Source: Thiotrichaceae bacterium
Lineage (GTDB): Bacteria; Pseudomonadota; Gammaproteobacteria; SZUA-140
Direction of reading: 5' to 3'
Length of the DNA stretch: 64,000 bases
NCBI GenBank assembly: GCA_002401765.2
Contig: NVTY02000035.1
Span: 44,300-108,299 of the forward strand
How positions within the stretch are numbered: the first letter of the stretch is position 1; the number at the start of each line of letters is the position of its first letter. The notes under the pieces were generated by a model. The model was not told where the DNA came from. It did not search any database and was given only the letters and a program-made list of their open reading frames with translations. Position numbers and translations under genes: made by a program. Positions 54,980 through 63,102 of the stretch are shown piece after piece.

Positions 54980-55283
54980 TTTTACTTCTCCAAAAAGTAA
55001 TTAAATTGTTGACGGCCACTATCAGGTAAACCGTTGGGCTTAGATTGTACGCCATTCAGAAATTAAATCACATGGTAAAACGAGGGGTTAAGCGTATAAA
55101 TCACCAGACTATTCGATAATCACAGCACATGGCCCTAAATACGCCTGTTATTATAGGGTTATAAAATAACTAATCGCCTGATATAAATAACATAATTGCT
55201 GTGTTCCACAGTAAACTGAGTGCCCGAATTATATAAAACAGCGTTATGATGGGGCTAAAATATTGTAAAAACAGGATTTTAAA
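54980..55283. other. 300-bp AT-rich intergenic gap
   Basis: Divergent promoter region for the histone-fold-like gene (minus) and the secreted protein gene (plus). No ORF or RNA was recognised. Confidence 0.5.
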
Positions 55284-55664
55284 ATGAGAACGTTATTCAT
55301 CCTAATAGGGTTAATTCCCTTTACTGTACAAGCGGAAGCACCTGATGCGTTGTTGGCAAAGACCGTTGCGCAGCTTAATAAACACACTCCGCTAACGCTG
55401 GATGGTGAGACCAGGTTAGATGGCGTTAGCGGTAAAAACAAGGTGTTGACCTATGAATACACATTGGTCAATTACGCAAAAGCAGAGCTTGATCTGGCGA
55501 TATTGGAATCAAACATCGCGCCGGTTGTGACCCGTGGCGCATGTGCAGAGGCCTCGATGAAGCCGCTGTTTGAGAGTGGCGTGAGCGTTCACTATCACTA
55601 TAAAGGGAAAGCGGGTGAAAGCCTGATGAAGATCAAAGTAGCCGCAACCGATTGTCAACAATGA
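55284..55664 (+). CDS. Small secreted protein, unknown
   Basis: A 126-residue exported protein: signal peptide MRTLFILIGLIPFTVQAEA; mature part ends with two cysteines (ACAEAS... TDCQQ) likely in a disulfide. The sequence LTYEYTLVNYAKAELDLAIL is beta-rich. Family not recognised. It is 9 bp upstream of a cupin gene, and so is first in a three-gene operon. Confidence 0.7.
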   Translation: MRTLFILIGLIPFTVQAEAPDALLAKTVAQLNKHTPLTLDGETRLDGVSGKNKVLTYEYTLVNYAKAELDLAILESNIAPVVTRGACAEASMKPLFESGVSVHYHYKGKAGESLMKIKVAATDCQQ

Positions 55665-55673
55665 GATGAGTTT

Positions 55674-56045
55674 ATGGCTAAATCAACACGTACATATTGG
55701 AATGCTTTTTTACCGCAAAACGACGATGCATGGCAGCCAATAGAAGGGCTAGCAGGATTAGTTGACGAGATCACCCTCAGCATCTGCGATGAGACAGGTG
55801 AATATACTCGGCTGACCCGTTTTCAACCCGGCGCGGATACCAGTGCATTCGGTGCAAAAAGCCATGACTACCCGGAAGAAGTTTTTATCGTGAGTGGTCG
55901 CCTTTATGATGCCGCGTTTGACCAATGGTTAGCTGCCGGTTGTTATGCCAGTCGTCCACCCGGTGAAGTCCATGGGCCGTTTAAGACCGAGGTTGGTTGT
56001 GTTGTGCTGGAGATTTCATTTCCAGAAAGAAAAGGAGTGCAATGA
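55674..56045 (+). CDS. ChrR-like cupin protein
   Basis: A 123-residue cupin. Metal-ligand pattern: FGAKSHDYPEEVFIVSGRLY (His-x-x-x-Glu) and RPPGEVHGPFKTEVG (His), which fits the ChrR-type cupin of anti-sigma factors and stand-alone sensors. Ends ATGA overlapping the GST gene. Confidence 0.8.
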   Translation: MAKSTRTYWNAFLPQNDDAWQPIEGLAGLVDEITLSICDETGEYTRLTRFQPGADTSAFGAKSHDYPEEVFIVSGRLYDAAFDQWLAAGCYASRPPGEVHGPFKTEVGCVVLEISFPERKGVQ

Positions 56046-56647
56046 TGAAACTGTTTTATACAAACACATCGCCTTACTCACGTAAGGTACGGATCACACT
56101 ATTAGAAAAAGGGTTGGAGGGTAATGTCGACTCTGCTTTGTGTAACCCATTCGAAGATGCAGCAGAACTAAAAATTTTTAACCCGCTGGGTAAGATCCCG
56201 ACATTGGTGTTGGATGATGGCAGAGTGGTTTATGACAGCCCGGTTATTTGTGAATACCTGGATACGTTAAATACCAATGGTGAGCTTGTTCCTTCAAGTA
56301 ACGATGCACGACTGTTAGTGAACACCTGGCAGGCGCTGGCGGATGGCATTGTTGATGCGTCCTATCACATTGTGATGGAAGGGCGACGTGATGAAAGTGA
56401 ACGGTCGCAAGGAAGTGTTGAACGCTGGAAGGGCAGTATCGTCGATTCGCTTAAACAGATAGAACGTCAAATTGCTACATTGCCTGCTGAAACAACCATG
56501 GCGCAGATCTCATTGGCGGCAGCTTTGGGTTACCTTGATTTTAGATTGTCTTATTTAGAATGGCGAAACGGACAAGCAAATACAGCGGCATGGTATGAGG
56601 AATTTGCTAAGCGGCCTTCGATGGTTGAAACGCAACCGCCAACGTAA
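56042..56647 (+). CDS. Glutathione S-transferase family protein
   Basis: A 201-residue GST: N-terminal thioredoxin fold (MMKLFYTNTSPYSRKVRITL LEKGLEGNVDSA... NPLGKIPTLVLDDGRVVYDS PVICEYLD) and an all-helical C-terminal domain. The P-Y-S-R-K-V-R start and the Ser/cis-Pro positions are conserved. Start shares ATGA with the cupin stop. Confidence 0.9.
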   Translation: MMKLFYTNTSPYSRKVRITLLEKGLEGNVDSALCNPFEDAAELKIFNPLGKIPTLVLDDGRVVYDSPVICEYLDTLNTNGELVPSSNDARLLVNTWQALADGIVDASYHIVMEGRRDESERSQGSVERWKGSIVDSLKQIERQIATLPAETTMAQISLAAALGYLDFRLSYLEWRNGQANTAAWYEEFAKRPSMVETQPPT

Positions 56648-56657
56648 AGAGTGGTAT

Positions 56658-57929
56658 TTACGCAGCGTTATTTGTAGCCTCGTGAAATCCCTCAAGGGCA
56701 AACGGATTGAGAAACTGACGTTTCCAAAATAGAGCGCGATCCGTTTCGCTCAAATTTGCCTCGTCACATACGCTTGTCCAGTTCGCTTCAATCACCTCAA
56801 TCTGATGCCCGATAATCGCACGGGCCTCTTCGCGGGCAAGCAGAAAATTTTGCGCAGCATCCAGGCAAGTGGTGAGCTGGCTCATTCGGTTATCGCCGCA
56901 TATCAGCATCGCTTGCGTGGCCTCATTGCCGGTTCGTCCTTGCGGGCAAATATCATAGGCAGGGGTGAGGGTGAGCATGTCTCCATTCCAAAAGGCGGCA
57001 TGGTTACGGGCATGGTCGTCTGTATTACCGCATAAGATATTGAAGACAAGGCGCGAGAATAGTTCTTTTAATGTCACGGAAGCATTCCTGAAACGATGGC
57101 GGATAATCTCGGCTAAATCCTCGTAGCTGGCATAACGCGCCATCATTTCATCCAGCGCCAATAATGTCAGGGCGGAGACCATGGCTTTACGTTGCCAGCC
57201 GTCCGCTACATGAATGCGATCAAAGCGCTCAATCAGTAAAACATCTTTATTGGCCGCTTGTGCCATGGAAACCGGTGCAACGTCTAACCCTGCCAGCGCG
57301 GCCAGCCGCATGGCGATAAACTCAGCCTTTACCACGCTATATAGATCGGTAGAGGATGAAAATTTGGCGATAAACTTCTTCTGCCCATCTTCGATGAGTG
57401 CCTTAGGGCGCGCGCCACCGATGGAGCTGCCATGGTAGAGGGCTTGTTCCAGATCAGGCGTTAATAGCACGCCTTTTTCGACAAGCGCAGCGGCATCCAG
57501 CAGTTCTTTGAGCGCTGCATTAACTGGCGAGCGTGGCACATATTCGGTGGCCGAATGCTGGAAATCCAGTGCACCGATGCGATCAGAGCCGGATTCCAGC
57601 AGGTAAGTCAGCTCATCCAGTTGGGTTGTGTCAGTGCCTTTTAAACCCAAAAGATGGTTAATCAACACCCGGCGGCCCCAGGCATCGGGCGCACCATCGC
57701 GGATACAGTTTGGCATGTTTAGGCCAGCCAAAAGGCCTTGCGCACCGGACTTGAGCGGCAACTCTGCCTCATATATAGCCATGGCGTTGTTGCGCTCCAG
57801 ATAGCGCTTACCGTAGTTAAAGAGCAGGTGCTGGCCATCAAGGGTCAGCTTGCCCGCAACAACAGGCTCAGTTTGACCCGGCAGCCAAATCCAGACAAAG
57901 GCTTGAGTGTAGGGATTAGAACTCATCAT
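56658..57929 (-). CDS. hipA: HipA-family Ser/Thr kinase toxin
   Basis: A 423-residue HipA-like kinase, the toxin of hipBA systems, which inactivates targets such as glutamyl-tRNA synthetase in E. coli. Present are GGARPKALI, the ATP-site Lys in KFIAKFSSST, the catalytic loop FNILCGNTDDHARNHAAFW (N-x-D-D-H) and the metal-binding DIC in TPAYDICPQGR. The kinase is likely active from sequence. It overlaps hipB by 14 bp; start is one of two tandem ATGs. Confidence 0.88.
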   Translation of the reverse strand: MMSSNPYTQAFVWIWLPGQTEPVVAGKLTLDGQHLLFNYGKRYLERNNAMAIYEAELPLKSGAQGLLAGLNMPNCIRDGAPDAWGRRVLINHLLGLKGTDTTQLDELTYLLESGSDRIGALDFQHSATEYVPRSPVNAALKELLDAAALVEKGVLLTPDLEQALYHGSSIGGARPKALIEDGQKKFIAKFSSSTDLYSVVKAEFIAMRLAALAGLDVAPVSMAQAANKDVLLIERFDRIHVADGWQRKAMVSALTLLALDEMMARYASYEDLAEIIRHRFRNASVTLKELFSRLVFNILCGNTDDHARNHAAFWNGDMLTLTPAYDICPQGRTGNEATQAMLICGDNRMSQLTTCLDAAQNFLLAREEARAIIGHQIEVIEANWTSVCDEANLSETDRALFWKRQFLNPFALEGFHEATNNAA

Positions 57930-58254
57930 CTACCGCCTTTGTGGGTTTGCGCACAGATTTAGGCAGCAGGGCCAGCTTATCTTCTGCCTGTTTGAGATGT
58001 CTGGCCAGTGACGAGGCCTCTGCATCAAAGAGCTTCATACCCACTAGGGCCGCCAGCTCAAACACCACGCCGATCTCGCATTTCGGATCGCCTTTTTCAA
58101 TGCGCTGGAGCATGCCGCGCGATATCCCGGCACGATCTGCCAGGTCTTGCGCAGTGAACTTGCGCTCCGTTCGGCCAAGCCGGATCATCTGGCCCATCAA
58201 TTTGGTGGCCTCTTTGGTGTAGCGCGAATATGTCCGAGTCACTGATTTTGGCAC
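57916..58254 (-). CDS. hipB: HipB-like HTH antitoxin
   Basis: A 112-residue protein with an Xre-type helix-turn-helix (FTAQDLADRAGISRGMLQRI EKGDPKCEIGVVFELAALVG). It is upstream of and overlapping hipA, and should neutralise it and repress the operon through the palindrome at 58278-58301. Confidence 0.85.
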   Translation of the reverse strand: MPKSVTRTYSRYTKEATKLMGQMIRLGRTERKFTAQDLADRAGISRGMLQRIEKGDPKCEIGVVFELAALVGMKLFDAEASSLARHLKQAEDKLALLPKSVRKPTKAVDDEF

Positions 58255-58277
58255 GCCTTAACCCCTTGGTAATCTAT

Positions 58278-58301
58278 ATATCAACCGTTAAGGGTTGATA
58301 T
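58278..58301. promoter_or_regulatory. Probable hipBA operator
   Basis: Perfect palindrome ATATCAACC-GTTAAG-GGTTGATAT with 9-bp arms, about 24 bp upstream of the hipB start. A second, imperfect palindrome GATCTATATATCGATC follows at 58302-58317. The spacing fits promoter-overlapping operators of hipB-like repressors. Confidence 0.7.
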
Positions 58302-58385
58302 GATCTATATATCGATCATTATGGGTGTTTTGTTAGGTGAGTCAATGAAAAAGAGCAGGTCAATCCAGGAACAACGATTAATTTC

Positions 58386-58555
58386 CGTCATTCCGTTGTG
58401 CCCCTAAACGGAATCCAGTCTAAAGAGAGTTCACTCTCACCTTGTTTTCTTTATATATGTAGTAATGTATTTATTTATAGCAATATAAGTAATCGGCTAT
58501 GAATTGATGTCTGTTTAAACCGTGCAGATTATTTATCTGTGTGATGTGAGAGAGG
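58386..58555. repeat. Long direct repeat, copy A
   Basis: About 170 bp nearly matching 59412-59622: the shared track runs from the GTCAT-CCG palindrome (GTTGTG...TAAACGG...ATCCAGTCTAAAGAG) through TTCTTTATATA, GTAGTAATGTAT, TTTATAGCAATATAA, TATGAATTGATGT, to CAGATTATTT and TCTGTGTGATGTGAGAGAGG. Copy B carries an insert of about 40 bp (starting near GGCATGTTTGAACC). The two copies flank the HigBA-like module. Confidence 0.8.
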
Positions 58556-58687
58556 CTAAGGGGGCGGTGGTACATGAGAATACCTTCGAGCTTTTGAAGT
58601 CGGCAGGGTGAGGTGCCGATAAACTCCATGTATGGCACTTAGTGCTATATAGATGGTAAGCTGCGCATATCAACTCAAGGATGAGCG

Positions 58688-59062
58688 ATGCGGATCTTTA
58701 AGACAAAACTGTTCCATCAGTGGGCGTGCAAGGAAGGGCTAAACGATACTGCATTATGCCGAGCGGTGGATGAGATCGAGCGTGGCTTAATTGATGCAAA
58801 TTTGGGTGGGCGCGTTTTCAAAAAACGGGTGGCAATTCAGGGTAGAGGGAAAAGTGGTGGGCTAAGGGCATTGTTGGCCTTCAAGCATGAAGATAAAGCA
58901 TTTTTTATTTACGGTTTTGCTAAACACCGTCGAGCGAATATTAAGGTTGATGAACTGAAGGCGTTGAAGCGTTATGCAAGCGAGCTACCGGCCTATAGCC
59001 ATCAAGCGTTAACAAAGGCCTGTGCATCAGGCGTACAGTATGAGGTAGAAAACAATGGATAA
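58688..59062 (+). CDS. RelE/HigB-like toxin
   Basis: A 124-residue protein of the RelE-type toxin family: MRIFKTKLFHQWACKEGLND, GLIDANLGGRVFKKRVAIQG RGKSGGLRALLAFKHEDKAF and FIYGFAKHRRANIKVDELKA are the family consensus. Presumed mRNA interferase. It overlaps the HTH antitoxin gene by 8 bp (toxin first, as in higBA). Confidence 0.82.
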   Translation: MRIFKTKLFHQWACKEGLNDTALCRAVDEIERGLIDANLGGRVFKKRVAIQGRGKSGGLRALLAFKHEDKAFFIYGFAKHRRANIKVDELKALKRYASELPAYSHQALTKACASGVQYEVENNG

Positions 59063-59360
59063 ATCAATACTGGAAACTGTCCACGAAGGGGCAGAAGGCC
59101 TTCACCAAGCAGGTGTGATGGACGAGGTAACGCTGCGTGAGTTCGATGCTCTCTGTCTTCCGCCAGTTACCGTTTATAGCGCACAGCAGATTCGAAGTAT
59201 CCGCGTGCGGAACAAAGCGAGCCAGGCTGTGTTTGCGCTTTACCTGAATACCAGTAAATCGACGGTTCAGAAGTGGGAGCAGGGTGCTAAAAAACCGAAT
59301 GGCCCTTCACTTAAGCTTTTGAATCTGGTTGATCACAAAGGGCTGGAGGTGTTGGGTTGA
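59055..59360 (+). CDS. HigA/NadS-like HTH antitoxin
   Basis: A 101-residue HTH protein: QIRSIRVRNKASQAVFALYL NTSKSTVQKWEQGAKKPNGP, SLKLLNLVDHKGLEVLG. The fold is the Xre-like helix-turn-helix seen in antitoxins paired with HigB-type toxins. Likely also the operon repressor. Confidence 0.82.
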   Translation: MDKSILETVHEGAEGLHQAGVMDEVTLREFDALCLPPVTVYSAQQIRSIRVRNKASQAVFALYLNTSKSTVQKWEQGAKKPNGPSLKLLNLVDHKGLEVLG

Positions 59361-59411
59361 TCGTTTAGGTTTTAAAGCTGGCCACTTGTTATACCATGCA
59401 GCCTCGCCCGC

Positions 59412-59622
59412 CCGTCATCCCGTTGTGCTTTTAAACGGGATCCAGTCTAAAGAGCGTTCACTCTCATCTTATTTTCTTTATATAGGTAGTAATGTATTCA
59501 TTCATTTATAGCAATATAAATAATCGCCTATGAATTGATGTCCGTTTATGGCATGTTTGAACCGTGCGCAATTACTGAGATGTAAATCATGCAGATTATT
59601 TGTCTGTGTGATGTGAGAGAGG
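59412..59622. repeat. Long direct repeat, copy B
   Basis: About 210 bp, direct copy of 58386-58555 with an extra 40 bp near the 3' side. It starts with CGTCATCCCGTTGTGC and ends TGATGTGAGAGAGG, as copy A. It lies 50 bp downstream of the antitoxin stop. Confidence 0.8.
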
Positions 59623-60033
59623 ATGATTTCCAAAGGAAGCCATTGATAGGGAATAGTGTTTTCTTTTCTCTTTTTTTTGGTGGATGTTAACGACTGGGTT
59701 CGAGTCCAGAGCGAATTCAGGGGTTGTATTAATGTAGGGCGTGCAAATGGTCTATTGTTTGCGCACCAGGCTTTGCGGAGCAACACGAATTTTTTGAAGG
59801 TGAATTTAAAAGAGCGAAAAGGATAGCGTCACCTTTTCCTATAATTAGACGGGTATGTTGTCAATTTTTATGATGGGTGTCTTGATAAGCGTTCTGATGA
59901 GGCACTTAAAGATGGAAGCTTCAAGAAAATATTAGGTCACTTTCTTATAAAAGCGAAATACAAAATACTTAAATGGACTGATGAAAAAAAGACAATCGAA
60001 AGTATCGAGGAAATAAAAGAATTAGAAGGCGAG
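59623..60033. other. Gap before the integron-type cassette ORF
   Basis: Mostly non-coding. From 59845 the frame of the next gene is already open (LDGYVVNFYDGCLDKRSDEA ... LGHFLIKAKYKILKWTDEKK), preceded by an in-frame TAA at 59842-59844 and with no usual start codon until the TTG at 60034. The tract 59700-59830 was not identified; a cassette boundary was not found. Confidence 0.45.
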
Positions 60034-60570
60034 TTGTTAGCACTAGCTGAAGAAACAGATGTTAAACATCTTCCCGCATATGCGCCAATTGCAACCGACA
60101 GACTCCTAACCCATATAAATTCAATAACTAATTCACTGGTTCCATTAATCGAAGAAGATAAAGTTTCATATATAAGCTCAGAAGGAACAACAGATATAAA
60201 TAGTCATTTAGATATTTCTAGCGAAATAATTGTAAACTTACTTACCAGTGAAACGATTGAAACGATTGAAACAAATGGGGTAAGAATTTTAAAAATAAAA
60301 AAACCTGATTTTTTAGGGCAGTCTAAATGGTTTTTTCGTTACCAGGGACATCAAATAGAAGCAAAAATATCGGATTCAAATTGGTTGGATAGTTATCAGG
60401 GGCGCCAAGAAGACTTGCAGCCAGGTGATTCTATAAAAGCAAATCTTAAGGAAAATATGTCATATGGTCATGATGGAGAAATTGTTCACGTAGCATATGA
60501 AGTAACTGAGGTTATGGAAGTTATCCATGCACCAAAAAATATACAAGGCGATATCTTCGGTGGCAAATGA
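60034..60570 (+). CDS. Unknown cassette-type protein, probably N-terminally truncated
   Basis: A 178-residue frame from TTG at 60034, but coding-like sequence extends in frame to 59845, so the true N-terminus is probably lost or uses an unusual start. The C-terminal half (RILKIKKPDFLGQSKWFFRY, QGHQIEAKISDSNWLDSYQG, LQPGDSIKANLKENMSYGHD) is beta-rich; no family is recognised. Low GC compared with the housekeeping genes. Its TGA abuts an attC site, so it is the gene of an integron cassette. Confidence 0.5.
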   Translation: MLALAEETDVKHLPAYAPIATDRLLTHINSITNSLVPLIEEDKVSYISSEGTTDINSHLDISSEIIVNLLTSETIETIETNGVRILKIKKPDFLGQSKWFFRYQGHQIEAKISDSNWLDSYQGRQEDLQPGDSIKANLKENMSYGHDGEIVHVAYEVTEVMEVIHAPKNIQGDIFGGK

Positions 60571-60571
60571 T

Positions 60572-60689
60572 TTCTAACAAATCGTTCCAGTGGACAATGC
60601 GCATTTTGGTTCTTTTGTGCATTCCGCTACGCTCCATTATTGCACAAAAGAACCAAAATGCGCATCGCCGCTGAACTCAAGCGTTATTG
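60572..60689 (+). other. Integron-type attC recombination site
   Basis: Outer R-like sites TTCTAAC (60572-60578) and GTTATTG (60683-60689). Inner L-like pairing AATCGTTCCAGTGG against CGCTGAACTCAAGCG leaves one unpaired base, as the extrahelical base of attC. Then come perfect 23-bp arms GCGCATTTTGGTTCTTTTGT+GCA and its complement with a 19-nt loop (TTCCGCTACGCTCCATTAT). It immediately follows the stop of the gene upstream, as attC does in cassettes. The GTTRRRY consensus is met only as GTTATTG. Confidence 0.72.
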
Positions 60690-61313
60690 CGACGTTTAGT
60701 CGTAATCTCTACTGTTGTCATTTTAAAGGAGGAAATAAACAAGCATAATGTAGTGTCATTTGTCTTCACACTGGGGGTGCGTCACTGGTAACGGTGGGGT
60801 TCCAAGCACTCAGTAAAACATAGCAGGTTGAGTAGCACAATTTGATGTGCGTGAGGAATGGCTGGTATGGATAAATTAATTGAAGTCTTGTGGTTACATA
60901 TCGTGATTAGCGAGGAGCTAGAGCTACCATTCGGCTCCAGAGCCAAACAATGGCAATATCGATCGGTTAGGTCAGTTTTAACGGCAAACCTACACACTCT
61001 AATGATCGTTCGGTATACAGAGACATCCTAACCCAGCTTGTTTGTAGAGATTAGCGATATGCGGTAAGCCTATACGTCCCTCATGGCAGCGCAATGTTTA
61101 AGTCCGTGAGTATGCTGATGGTAACGGAAGCGGATGGTGGTGCAGGTAAGAGATGCTGGAAAAAGCGAAAGCAATCCTGTAGCGGGATTGATAGGGATTC
61201 AATATTTGTCCTATCCGAAAGGAGCGCTGACTTCCTAAGCGGGCGCAAAGCCCCGCAGGTGTTACTTGGCAAAGAAGAATTTGTAAACATTCAACTGGAG
61301 CAAGTTTAAAAAA

Positions 61314-62984
61314 ATGAGTAGTGTTTTTATACTACAGGCGGCCCAGTACCCACAAAGTGAATTATGGCTCAATATCAATTGGAAGCGCTGTCATGATGTG
61401 GTGTTGTCACTGCAAAATCGGATTGTCAAATCTGTACGTAACGGAGAGTGGCGCAATGTCAAACGTCTCTGCTACCTTTTAACCCAATCATTTTCCGCTA
61501 GAGCGTTAGCGGTGAAACGGGTTACCGAAAACAAAGGAAAGAAAACGGCGGGCATTGATGGCGAGGTGTGGACAACACCAGGCCAGAAGATGCGAGCGGT
61601 AGAAGCCATTGCTAATTGGAATGGATACCAACCAAAAGCGCTGAAAAGAATACGTATTCCGAAGAAAGACAAACACCAAACGAGGCCACTCAGCATTCCA
61701 ACGATGGAAGATAGAGCAAGGCAGGCATTACACATGTTTGCACTGCAAGCCATTGCAGAAACGCAGGGTGACATTAACTCGTATGGTTTTAGGAGGAAAC
61801 GCCGCTGTGCGGATGCTATTGATCAGATCTTCAAGGTTCTGCGTCAGAAAGGCTCATCACAGTGGATTCTCGAAGCAGACATAAAAGGATTTTTCGACAA
61901 CATTAACTTTAAGTGGTTACTCGAAAACGTTCCCATGAACAAGAAAGTGTTGAAGGCATGGTTAAACTGCGGTTTTATCGAGCGAGGAAAACGGTTCTCA
62001 ACCACTGAAGGTGTTCCGCAAGGGGGCATCATCAGTCCGGTTATAGGGAACTGGGTGCTGGATGGCCTGGAAGCTATCATTTGTAATTACCCCTATTACA
62101 AACGTATAAATGGCATCAACTTTGTGAGGTATGCGGATGACTTTATCGTCACCGCTAAAACAAGAGAAGTGCTTGAGGAAGAAATCGTCCCCAAGATCAA
62201 CGCTTTCTTGAAAGCCCGAGGTGTGCAGCTCTCCGAGCAAAAAACGAAGGTAACTCACATCAGTGAAGGTTTTGATTTTCTGGGTCAATCGATACGCAAG
62301 TATCGGCGGGTTGATGGAAGGCTGGGGAAAATTCAAATAGAACCCAGTAAGAAATCGATTCAATCGATCAAGTGCAAAGTCAAAGCTATTTGCAAATCCT
62401 CAGGACACCTCACACAAGCTCAAATGATTGGGAGGCTCAACCCTGTATTGCGGGGATGGGGTAATTATCACAGGCATATCCTCTGTGGTGAAACATACTC
62501 AAAAATGACCAGCTACGTGTGGTTCCGACTCATGCGCTGGGGGAAAAGCCGTCACCCTGAGAAGTCAGGTATTTGGATTGCCAAGCGTTACCTCAGTTAC
62601 GCTAAAGGTAGTCACTGGGCTTTTAGGGATAAAGCGACAGGCAAAACCCTCGTCCGGCTCAATAATGACATCCATACATATCGACACATCAAGATTTTGG
62701 GAGAAGCCAATCCATTTGATGCAGAATGGCACGGTTATTTCCAAAATAGGGAAAAGTTGATTAAGATGAAATCTGCGAGCCACTATATTGGTAAGGTATC
62801 GAAACAGCAAGGCGGGAAATGCCCGCATTGCCAGCAACTTATACAGGCAGAAGACAAACATCATCTTCACTACCTTGATGGAGATAAGACTCACAAAGGG
62901 ATCAAGAACGTCTTAATGCTTCACAAGGCCGGTAAGAAAGCGTTCGCATACATTAAGAGTCAGCACGAACAGGTGCGTCCGTAA
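61314..62984 (+). CDS. ltrA: Group II intron reverse transcriptase/maturase with HNH domain
   Basis: A 556-residue intron-encoded protein. RT0-RT7 run from about 40 to 330 with KTAGIDGEVWTTPGQKM, IPKKDKHQTRPLSIPTMEDR, SYGFRRKRRCADAI, ILEADIKGFFDNI, GVPQGGIISPVIGNWVLDGL and the catalytic FVRYADDFIVTA (Y-A-D-D). The maturase/X domain follows (RGWGNYHRHILCGETYSKMT). The C-terminus has an HNH-type endonuclease (GGKCPHCQQLI, HHLHYLDGD, GIKNVLMLHKAGKK), with the last His/Cys position changed to G-K-K. Start has GGAG 12 bases upstream. It probably promotes splicing and retrohoming. Confidence 0.9.
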   Translation: MSSVFILQAAQYPQSELWLNINWKRCHDVVLSLQNRIVKSVRNGEWRNVKRLCYLLTQSFSARALAVKRVTENKGKKTAGIDGEVWTTPGQKMRAVEAIANWNGYQPKALKRIRIPKKDKHQTRPLSIPTMEDRARQALHMFALQAIAETQGDINSYGFRRKRRCADAIDQIFKVLRQKGSSQWILEADIKGFFDNINFKWLLENVPMNKKVLKAWLNCGFIERGKRFSTTEGVPQGGIISPVIGNWVLDGLEAIICNYPYYKRINGINFVRYADDFIVTAKTREVLEEEIVPKINAFLKARGVQLSEQKTKVTHISEGFDFLGQSIRKYRRVDGRLGKIQIEPSKKSIQSIKCKVKAICKSSGHLTQAQMIGRLNPVLRGWGNYHRHILCGETYSKMTSYVWFRLMRWGKSRHPEKSGIWIAKRYLSYAKGSHWAFRDKATGKTLVRLNNDIHTYRHIKILGEANPFDAEWHGYFQNREKLIKMKSASHYIGKVSKQQGGKCPHCQQLIQAEDKHHLHYLDGDKTHKGIKNVLMLHKAGKKAFAYIKSQHEQVRP

Positions 62985-63002
62985 CGGGCGTTAGTAAGGC
63001 TT

Positions 63003-63036
63003 GAGCCGTTTGCCAGGAAACTGGCTTGTTCGGTTC
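63003..63036 (+). ncRNA. Group II intron domain V
   Basis: Exactly 34 nt: GAGCCGTTTGCCAG, GAAA tetraloop, then CTGGCTTGTTCGGTTC. GAGCCG pairs with CGGTTC, preserving the catalytic AGC region and the two-nucleotide bulge. This is the most diagnostic part of the intron. Confidence 0.85.
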
Positions 63037-63102
63037 TGAGGGAGGAAAGGGGCCGCGAGGCCTCTGACCTACCCGGTGGCTCATAAATAAACCGAGAAAG
63101 TA

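Larger units (their letters stand above)
60777..63074 (+). mobile_element. Group II intron with encoded maturase
   Basis: 5' boundary set at GTGCG (60777-60781), the usual group II start. 3' boundary at about 63074, seven bases after the presumed branch A (63067) in domain VI (GAGGGAGG...CCTCTGACCTACCC). Domain V (34 nt) lies at 63003-63036. The IEP gene is in domain IV. It lies about 87 bp downstream of the attC, between that site and the SDR gene. Ends are estimates, good to a few bases. Confidence 0.75.

Noticed and set aside
59695..59725. GGTTCGAGTCC, like a tRNA T-arm, near the end of the direct repeat region
   Set aside because: The flanking bases do not form a 5-bp T-stem (mismatches at two of five pairs) and no anticodon or acceptor arm could be placed upstream.
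59502..59786. Minus-strand 94-codon frame across direct repeat B
   Set aside because: It crosses the repeat, which is not coding in copy A, and lacks a ribosome-binding site.
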